Shown piece after piece: positions 33,101 to 38,247 of a stretch of DNA of 64,000 bases. The stretch comes from Clostridia bacterium (GTDB taxonomy: Bacteria; Bacillota_A; Clostridia; Oscillospirales; CAG-272). A program made the position numbers and the translations under genes. The DNA is taken from assembly GCA_017467205.1 (NCBI GenBank), contig JAFTSQ010000027.1, forward strand, positions 1-64,000, in the 5' to 3' direction. Each line of letters starts with the position of its first letter. The stretch's first letter is position 1. The notes under the pieces are model-generated. The model did not search any database, was not told the DNA's origin, and was given only the letters and a program-made list of their open reading frames with translations.

Positions 33101-34611
33101 GCGTTAGCCTTTTCCTCGAATGTCGTCGAGCCGCGGCGCACGAGCGCTATCTTACCCGTAACGTCAAGACCTGTGTAGTCCGCAGGTCTTCCCGCACCGG
33201 GGATAACGACGTACTCCATATCCATCTTATCAGTACCCTTGGGGAGTATCTGGTCAAAGAAGTTCTTTTCCTCGCCCGCACTGTCGGTTGCCTCAAGGAA
33301 GTAAACGATAGTGTTGTTGTAGAGGATGTAAGGAGTTTTCGTACCGCTGATGGAGGCAATGGAGAGCGCGCCGTCATAGGTGGAGGGCGAGCCTACCGTA
33401 CCGGTATCGGGGTTGGAGGTAAGACCGAGGTTACCGTTCTTCTCCGAGCCGTGTGCCGAGTTGTAGCTGTTGGATGCCGCAACTACGAGGCTGATACCTT
33501 TTTCGCGGATGTTGTCGTAAACGCCGGAGATAATCTCCTCGTCACTTTCGCGGCTGAAGCCGCAGGCAGTACCGAGCGACATATTGATTACGTCAACGTT
33601 AAGGGCAACGCAGTCCTCGAGAGCTGCAAGTATCCAGGATGCGTAAGCACTCTCATAGGTATCCGAGAATATCTTCATCGATACTATCTGCGCGTTGGGA
33701 GCAACGCCGGTTATAACGTCGTCCTTACCCGCGATAACGCCGGAAACGTGCGTTCCGTGGTTGTTATGTATCGAATAAACGTCGGAATCAACGTCGGCAT
33801 AGTCGAATGCAAAGGGAACCTTGTCGCTTACGTAAACGTCATCGGCAAGAAGACCGCTGACAGAGCCGTAAGCGTTGGTTTTGTTCAGCACTGCGGCAAC
33901 CTCGCTTTTGGTAAGTCCGAGGACCTTGCTCGTAAAGTTGTCGGTCGAGAAGGCGCTGTGAGTGTAGTCAAGACCGGTATCGAGCACTGCGATAACCATT
34001 CCCGAACCGTCGTATTTGAAGGAGGAGCTATCGAATATACCCGTTTCATATACGTTAACGTCGTTTTCGACAAGCTGTGTTTCAGCCTTCTTGTATACCT
34101 CGCTTATTACCGGAAGAGCGTTTGCGGTAAGGGAGGTGCAAAGCTCGTCAAAGTAATGAGCGGCGATAACGATTTCGAAGCCGGAGAGAACGTTCGAATA
34201 TTCTGCTCCGAGGGAGTACTTAACCCCCTTTTCGTTAAGCTTTTCTGTTATAGCTGTTTTTTCGGTCTTCATATCGGAGCGAATGGCGTCAGCCTCCTCC
34301 GATTTCAGATATTCCGAAAACGTCAACTTGCCCGAGGCATCGTAGGTGTCGATGAGGGCGGGGTTGTCAAGCATTACGATAACGGAGATGTGCTGATTAT
34401 CCGAAATCGACTCGGGCAGTCGGTACATAACTGAGCTGTCGAGATATTGCTTGTGATTCAGGTCAATAGAGCCGAGCTGTTTTACGTATCCCGAGTCGGA
34501 ATAGGCATAATTGGTCGCCGCATCAGCGGTCACCGAGAACAGCAAAACGAACGCCATGACGATTACAAGCAAGCTTGTTGCAAATCTTTTTTTGTTTGTT
34601 TTTGCTTTCAT
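27175..34611 (-). CDS. Giant cell-surface subtilase (S8) with BspA-type leucine-rich repeats
   Basis: 2478 residues from ATG 34611 (AAAGG upstream; ATG 34638 has none). Signal peptide 1-31. Propeptide-like segment about 70-180. S8 catalytic triad: Asp211 (AVLDTGLDYTHSAF), His285 (NNHGTHVSGVIAG), Ser606 (SGTSMACPNMAGV), with oxyanion Asn381. A PA-type insert (GLDVTGKIALVRRGSTTFEE, about 480-560) precedes the Ser. Then Fn3/Ig-like regions, a Big2-like domain (about residue 1235 on, SNRKVARVVNDKLVAIAPG), many LRR_5/BspA repeats (IGDYAFAGCASLTEV type, about 1450-2200), a helical segment and a C-terminal membrane anchor (VFVIVEAVIILLGAAAVAYYFLVYKKRG split here as one helix) with an acidic tail. 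Degrades protein outside the cell. First gene of the opp operon. Confidence 0.9.
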   Translation of the reverse strand: MKAKTNKKRFATSLLVIVMAFVLLFSVTADAATNYAYSDSGYVKQLGSIDLNHKQYLDSSVMYRLPESISDNQHISVIVMLDNPALIDTYDASGKLTFSEYLKSEEADAIRSDMKTEKTAITEKLNEKGVKYSLGAEYSNVLSGFEIVIAAHYFDELCTSLTANALPVISEVYKKAETQLVENDVNVYETGIFDSSSFKYDGSGMVIAVLDTGLDYTHSAFSTDNFTSKVLGLTKSEVAAVLNKTNAYGSVSGLLADDVYVSDKVPFAFDYADVDSDVYSIHNNHGTHVSGVIAGKDDVITGVAPNAQIVSMKIFSDTYESAYASWILAALEDCVALNVDVINMSLGTACGFSRESDEEIISGVYDNIREKGISLVVAASNSYNSAHGSEKNGNLGLTSNPDTGTVGSPSTYDGALSIASISGTKTPYILYNNTIVYFLEATDSAGEEKNFFDQILPKGTDKMDMEYVVIPGAGRPADYTGLDVTGKIALVRRGSTTFEEKANAAYEKGAAGVIIYNNTSGEIRMNAGITGIPICSISQNDGEMLASVGSGTITISKTQASGPFISDFSSWGPTPDLGIKPEITAHGGNILSAVTGGEYDRLSGTSMACPNMAGVVALLRQYVIEEYPNKAQITNENGTYDYVEINAIVNRLMMSTADIIYNKNGLPYAVRKQGAGLANLTSSAETAAYIITYDRADGSVSDKSKIELGDDPTKSGEYTLNFSVYNFGTSALSYDISTIVMTEGVYETLTHKGDTTVTEEGYLLEGATVTVSGNSVAVKDGKSTLTVAAGATASVTVKIKLSDANKKYLDDSFKNGMYVEGFVVLEAVGGTEIDMSVPYLAFYGDWTVAPMFDLEYYETSADELDDSIETLDKTLPDAYATRPIGGVENDYINYLGSYYFIQNPNDKIISASKEYIAISNVEGTVHSLRFVWAGMLRNAAKIAITITDDATGEVILEKVDENIRKSYSDGGSYIYPASIDIEFDAKEYNLKNNATYTVKLVGYLDYGDGGLTTNENNTFEFPLTVDFEAPALTDVEFFTEYDKNAKKNRLYVKLAVYDNHYSMAMNLGYITEAPEDSDYDTIMNSFSTYLTPIYSTKDSTTYVTYELTDYIYDIKGNSISAQTTPNRNTFAVSLYDYAMNNATYEVPLPDEYIDFFFENQEITLSPNEVYSLSALVYPSDKWGEFLEYTVSNRKVARVVNDKLVAIAPGKCTVTVYNPEDPNTSEVRLSVTVLAEGEDGYRKISKPVADTFDVVGYETLKAYYQLAGEDQDIGETGDIRVFNNSYYSLKLFPSESVELALRKALYFPDTTKVVFESGNEKVVKVDENGVIVAVAKGYASITVRLVMDGKNTNYAKTISIEVKDPYIRTGAQLTHYFGAGGQVIIPDNLLFTEIGQYAFSNFNYVPKDLSAGDVITKDDPDTTKIMYIGDSTITKVVIPEGVEKIGPYAFANLTALTEVVLPKSLKYIEYGAFYGCSKLTSVKGLENVVTINKYAFFGCDIKGTISLDSAHAIADDAFGMNRSLKGVVISETLRSIGAYAFYGNEKLETLTIKAAKIKLGDYAFAGCASLTEVRINANVIPSGAFYSCKKLEEVTIGRDVNAIGEYAFASTAISSFTVESGNSQYASQESGKYLLNRAGDTILAVAPAVTGIFEITNDKIVNIGEGVFSGNEAITAVIIPSVKSVGSYAFADCTSLKTVTLGALEDIGSYAFFNTAISATPDISGVDTIGDYAFGYTDITSVTILPGVTVGEGAFTECQSLATVVIGDDAKLGFGAFMLSVNADHTRTGKSNWKITKLPGEKYFSYEYLSPLTSLTIGDRVEIGGSAFFGAAKLTTVTLGEGVIIGEQAFYNAASLQSVVNLGKAKSIGRLAFSGDVNYQFADNNFANYAIEGGYYVYKYYTPTFTAIDISGLVDEGEIKALGNEAFRYCRMLESVTLGDSLTTVPYMAFADCISLKSINLSKVKEIGEGAFSATVLESADLSAATVVGNYAFVNCEKLASLKLNAEGTDIGEGAFAYCTSLVNIENLSKVKNIDSYAFAYIPFANLDLSSAVSIGDLAFIKENVTPVTLKLTESIKSLGDNPFAMCVIAPLTSTVVEEFNGVKYESTTYTFDISETVKVIDGAIYATVPYGLELITYTGHNASHLILPENTVRISAMAFAGSDIVMVTLPHALNSIGHKAFFACHSLKTVVFKSYEAPNLEEEFDQAYYESYENLPATGVYSFQYYDGTQVDHLGLEVVPFYMIDAYSHPSNTYYGATFVDNIGHTSGGLIMVRPCNGQYYDTFIFGQYFDVVIDGGIVADDITMAAIEAINALPTPVQLSDEALVIAARAAYNKIALAEQRALVTNYGVLQTAEARIAAFKNTGAGDENDGPVDEPIETTPVRVIVLTVFVIVEAVIILLGAAAVAYYFLVYKKRGNTLPEAEEAEGDSSESAEATTEEADAEDVTNTENENEPKAADTESSEDGTPDGESDDRKEV

Positions 34612-34689
34612 TTTGGGGAGCCTTTCGTTTATTTGCATTTGTCAGAACACTACACAACAATATATAGTGCGTACAAGCGCGCATTATAT

Positions 34690-34718
34690 ATTTTAGCATA
34701 ACGCGCGCGAAAATTCAA
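34690..34718 (-). promoter_or_regulatory. Promoter of the subtilase-opp operon
   Basis: Minus strand TTGAAT (34713-34718), 17-base spacer with CGCGCGCG, TAAAAT (34690-34695). The leader to ATG 34611 is about 70 bases. Confidence 0.8.
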
Positions 34719-34950
34719 GTGAAATTCCAAAATAGTAAATAATTATAAGTTTATTAATATTTTGTGCGCACTTTCGACAATAAACCCTCTCACACTTTAA
34801 GCATATTGACGAAGCTGACAAACGCGAAAGAAAAAGGTGAAGGGAAGACGTGTTAATTGTAAATTTTTTGTTAACCAAATGCAAGACGGAAGCTTTGGAA
34901 ATTCAAAAACCGCGATTTGCCCAATTCGTTAAACCGCACTCCTCGCGGGG
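34719..34950. other. AT-rich intergenic stretch, no gene recognised
   Basis: Lies between two divergent promoters. It contains scattered AT-rich runs and a GTTAATTGTAAATTTTTTG segment, but no reading frame with a ribosome site and no clear RNA structure. Confidence 0.5.
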
Positions 34951-34979
34951 TTGACTTTGCTTTTTCTGTGTGATATAAT
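34951..34979 (+). promoter_or_regulatory. Promoter of the redox gene pair
   Basis: TTGACT (34951-34956), 17-base spacer, TATAAT (34974-34979), upstream of 35016. Confidence 0.88.
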
Positions 34980-35015
34980 TTATTGTTGTAGCTAAAAACT
35001 ATGAAAGGTGTATTT

Positions 35016-35837
35016 ATGAATTTTGAAAAAACGAAAAGGCTCTCTTTGATATGCGGTATAGTTACCGCAGCTCTTTTGGTTGTGTGTGCTATCTCATTTA
35101 TCGCAGGAGCGTGCGCGATATACGCGAGCGGAGATAACCCTTATACCTATGAGAGCATCGGCAGAACCTTCAAGTATATATCAGCCCCCGTAATACTTGC
35201 AATTCTTGCGGTAATCGCGGGCGTAGTTATTCATTTTCTTTACCCGTCGGAGAATGGAAAGCTCAAGCCGGAATATGATAAAGCGCTTCAGATTGCTTCA
35301 ATGTCGAAAAGAGTCGTGCTTACCTCGGTCAGCAACACCGTTTCGGAAGGAATTTTGCGCGAGAGGCAGCTTCGCGCCTCTTTGCTTATTGCAAATCTTT
35401 CTCTGACCGTTATCGCAGCAGGCATATCGCTTGTCTACGTTTTCCTGCCGTCAAGCATGACGGGAGATTATAACGCAAGTGTTATCAAGGCAACCGCTCT
35501 AATCGCGCTGTTCTTCCTACCGGCACTTGCGGTTTCTATAGTCAGGATTTTTCTTGACACTCGCTCGCGTGAGCGGGAAATAAGCCTTTTGAGGTCGGCG
35601 CTCGCCGAGATGAAGGAGAATGGCATAACAGCTGAAAACGCCGAAAAGGCGAGCTCACCCTATACGAAGATAAAAGCGTTCTTCAGAAGGAACCGAAAGA
35701 GAGTGGAGCTGATAGCGAAAATATCTCTCGTATCCTTAGCACTTTGCTTGATAGTGCTTGGTGTCACACTTGGCGGAATGGCTGACGTGCTTGCAAAGGC
35801 AATAAAAATTTGTACCGAATGTATAGGTCTTGGATAA
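35016..35837 (+). CDS. Membrane protein with CD1871A-like Cys-x-x-Cys C-terminus
   Basis: 273 residues from ATG 35016 (GAAAGGTG upstream; ATG 35001 has no site). About five membrane segments in two blocks: residues 10-75 and 125-180, then a final helix near 240-260. The last 30 residues, GGMADVLAKAIKICTECIGLG in two parts, match the small CD1871A-type Cys-x-x-Cys proteins of Clostridia (KAI-x-IC-x-ECIG-(I/L)-G), which accompany membrane 4Fe-4S proteins. Here that short protein appears fused to a larger membrane protein. The next gene, 23 bases on, is such a 4Fe-4S protein, so the pair probably moves electrons across the membrane to an external thiol. The assignment of the N-terminal part is open. 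Confidence 0.6.
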   Translation: MNFEKTKRLSLICGIVTAALLVVCAISFIAGACAIYASGDNPYTYESIGRTFKYISAPVILAILAVIAGVVIHFLYPSENGKLKPEYDKALQIASMSKRVVLTSVSNTVSEGILRERQLRASLLIANLSLTVIAAGISLVYVFLPSSMTGDYNASVIKATALIALFFLPALAVSIVRIFLDTRSREREISLLRSALAEMKENGITAENAEKASSPYTKIKAFFRRNRKRVELIAKISLVSLALCLIVLGVTLGGMADVLAKAIKICTECIGLG

Positions 35838-35860
35838 ATTTCTGACGGAACGGAAATATT

Positions 35861-37471
35861 ATGAAAAACTTTTTGGAAAAAATAAAAAAGCATCTGCCGA
35901 CGAGGCGAAAGTGGATTCAGCTATACGCCGCGCTTCTCTTTAACGCCAATATCAAGGGATTTTTCAATGGCAGAATATATCAGGGCGGCCTGAAGAATAT
36001 CTGCACGCCGGGACTCAACTGTTATTCTTGTCCGGGTGCGTCGGGCGCGTGTCCGCTCGGCTCGCTCCAGAACGCGCTTTATTCTTCGAATAAAAGCACA
36101 CTCTTCTACGTTTTCGGAACGCTTCTTTTGTACGGAATTCTATTTGGCAGATTCATCTGCGGATTCCTTTGCCCATTCGGCTTCATTCAGGAACTTTTAC
36201 ATAAGATAAAAACACCGAAAATCAAGAAAAACAAGTTCACCCGCATCCTTTCTTATCTTAAGTACGTAATCCTCGTCTTCTTCGTAATCATCCTGCCACT
36301 TATGTATGCGGTAAAGGACCTGCCGCTCCCCGCCTTTTGCAAATACATCTGTCCTGCGGGAACGCTTGAGGGTGCGTTAGGACTGCTTTCGAACTCGGTA
36401 AACGAGGGCGAGCTTGCAAGGCTCGGACCGCTCTTTACCTGGAAATTCGGCTTGATGGTATCCTTTATCCTCGGCTCGATATTCATTTTCAGATTCTTCT
36501 GCCGATTCTTCTGTCCTCTCGGAGCGCTTTACGGTCTGTTTAACAAGTTCTCCGTATTCGGAATTCGCCTTGAAGATGACAAGTGCGTCAATTGCGGACG
36601 CTGTACCGCAAAATGCAAAATGGATATTCGCCACGTTGCAGACCATGAGTGTATTAATTGCGGCGAGTGCGTCGAGGTTTGTCCTACGAATGCGATAAGC
36701 TGGAAGGGCTCGAAGATAATTCTTCCGCCAAACGAAATAGAGAATAAGCGCCCGGATATGAGCGAAGAGGAGCTTGGCGCCCTCGAGCAAGCGAATGAGG
36801 AAAGGCGCGCTCGTATAAATCGCAGAAACAAGATACTTAAGATAGTTGCAGGATCGCTTATGACCGCTCTTCTTGCAGCGGCGCTGATATATTACAACTT
36901 CGTCGATAAGGTTGACGACATCCCGACAGGCGACGGTATAACCGCTGATATGGGTAACGATTACGATGACCTCTGTTACGGCTACGACCTACCGTTATTT
37001 GACGAAAACGGCTACACGGGTGCCACCTTCAACCCCGCAGAGAATCACGGAAAGATAACTATCATTAACTTCTGGGGCACGTGGTGTACCTCTTGCAAGC
37101 ACGAGCTTCCGTACTTCGATAAGATAGCTGAGGAGTATGCTGACAGCGTTACGGTTATAGCTATTCATACCGATGACGAATTCGACACCGCCGCGGATTA
37201 TCTTGCCGACCCGAAGCTTACCGTTGGCGACGATTACCCTTGGATATCAGATATTGAGAGCTTCAACTATACCGAAAGCAAGATGCTTTTTGGCAAGGAT
37301 TCTGCGGGTAGCAAGGGCGAGTATTATTACAGCCTTTTGGGTGGAAAAGGTACGTATCCTATCACGATAGTCCTTGACGAAAACGGAATCATTATAGAAA
37401 AGTTTATGACCGACGTCACTCTCGACGATCTTACGGAGGTTGTTGAGTGGGCGCTCGAGGAGGCTGAATAA
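35861..37471 (+). CDS. NapH/NosR-type 4Fe-4S membrane protein fused to TlpA-like thioredoxin
   Basis: 536 residues. Membrane part with three Cys-x-x-x-CP motifs (CGFLCP 100-105, CKYICP 160-165, CRFFCP 214-219) plus an N-terminal CYSCPGASGACP cluster, then two ferredoxin-type 4Fe-4S motifs (CVNCGRCTAKCK, CINCGECVEVCP, about 242-275). A membrane helix near 330-355 leads to an extracytoplasmic TlpA/ResA-like thioredoxin domain with NFWGTWCTSCKHELPYF. Likely passes cytosolic electrons through Fe-S clusters to reduce disulfides outside. It appears as one intact chain, an arrangement I know from gut Clostridia. Second gene of its operon. Confidence 0.88.
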   Translation: MKNFLEKIKKHLPTRRKWIQLYAALLFNANIKGFFNGRIYQGGLKNICTPGLNCYSCPGASGACPLGSLQNALYSSNKSTLFYVFGTLLLYGILFGRFICGFLCPFGFIQELLHKIKTPKIKKNKFTRILSYLKYVILVFFVIILPLMYAVKDLPLPAFCKYICPAGTLEGALGLLSNSVNEGELARLGPLFTWKFGLMVSFILGSIFIFRFFCRFFCPLGALYGLFNKFSVFGIRLEDDKCVNCGRCTAKCKMDIRHVADHECINCGECVEVCPTNAISWKGSKIILPPNEIENKRPDMSEEELGALEQANEERRARINRRNKILKIVAGSLMTALLAAALIYYNFVDKVDDIPTGDGITADMGNDYDDLCYGYDLPLFDENGYTGATFNPAENHGKITIINFWGTWCTSCKHELPYFDKIAEEYADSVTVIAIHTDDEFDTAADYLADPKLTVGDDYPWISDIESFNYTESKMLFGKDSAGSKGEYYYSLLGGKGTYPITIVLDENGIIIEKFMTDVTLDDLTEVVEWALEEAE

Positions 37472-37512
37472 AACAAAAATGGCAGTGAAAATTCACTGCC
37501 ATTTTTGTTTTA
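37470..37512. terminator. Bidirectional terminator
   Basis: Near-perfect hairpin, AAAACAAAAATGGCAGTGAA against TTCACTGCCATTTTTGTTTT (20 bp), T-rich on both strands. Separates the redox operon from the opposing lipoprotein pair. Confidence 0.92.
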
Positions 37513-37527
37513 TTCTAAAGGGGGAGC

Positions 37528-38217
37528 TTATTCTGCTTGAAGCGTGATAACAAGCTCGGTCTCGCCCTCGTCGAAGAAGAAGGCGTAGCCGTTTTCATCG
37601 ACCTCAGGAGTGAGGTAGCCTACGGGAGCACCGTCGGGAAGCTTAACCTTCATAGCACCGGAGATGGGAAGGTTGATTATTGCCTCGCCACGCTCGTCGG
37701 TGGTAACCTCGGGAGCGCAGGTGGTATCAACGCAGACCATTACCTTAACGCCCGAAAGACTTGCGCCGTCCGAGCCGACAAGTCTTACCTTAACTTCAAT
37801 GCTGACGATAGCGGTAAGCTCAACGGTGAGCTCGGTATCGTACTTTCCGAACTTAAGCTTTCTCGAGGATACCGAATCCCAGCCCTCGTGCTCAACCATA
37901 ACGACGCTTACGGTATCGGTCGTCGAGATAGTTGCGCTTGCCTTACCGTTTGAGTCGGTAACAACTGCTTCGGTTTCGTTATCGTCGTGTGCGAACTTAA
38001 CTGTAAGTCCCGCAATGGGAGCGTTATCACCGTCAACGAACGTAACGGTGTAGGTCTTGCCGCTATTTTCATTCGTGCCGCCTGTTTCGCCGCCCTCGTT
38101 TTCGCCGCCGTTTTCGCCGTTATTATCTTCGCTCGGCGTGCCGCACGCTGTCAAGATAAAGCAGGACAGCGTGAGCAAAAGAGCGAGGAGAAGAGCGTTA
38201 AATCTCTTGTTTTTCAT
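37528..38217 (-). CDS. Lipoprotein with carboxypeptidase-regulatory-like domains
   Basis: 229 residues. Lipobox ILTAC (Cys25), a Gly/Asn/Glu-rich linker (about 30-55), then two small beta domains: TYTVTFVDGDNAPIAGLTV with DSNGKASATI, and VRLVGSDGASLSGVKVMV with DERGEAIINL. These resemble CarboxypepD_reg/SdrD-B folds used as spacers or binding modules. It shares linker style and first domain type with the 988-residue lipoprotein encoded 30 bases upstream, so they are probably co-expressed. No catalytic motif. Confidence 0.7.
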   Translation of the reverse strand: MKNKRFNALLLALLLTLSCFILTACGTPSEDNNGENGGENEGGETGGTNENSGKTYTVTFVDGDNAPIAGLTVKFAHDDNETEAVVTDSNGKASATISTTDTVSVVMVEHEGWDSVSSRKLKFGKYDTELTVELTAIVSIEVKVRLVGSDGASLSGVKVMVCVDTTCAPEVTTDERGEAIINLPISGAMKVKLPDGAPVGYLTPEVDENGYAFFFDEGETELVITLQAE

Positions 38218-38247
38218 ATTTGAAATCTCCTGTTACTGTATGTCGTA

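Noticed and set aside
31246..34434. Long plus-strand reading frames opposite the giant subtilase (467 and 526 residues)
   Set aside because: They mirror the codon pattern of the minus-strand gene, have no ribosome site and no recognisable motif. They are antisense shadows.
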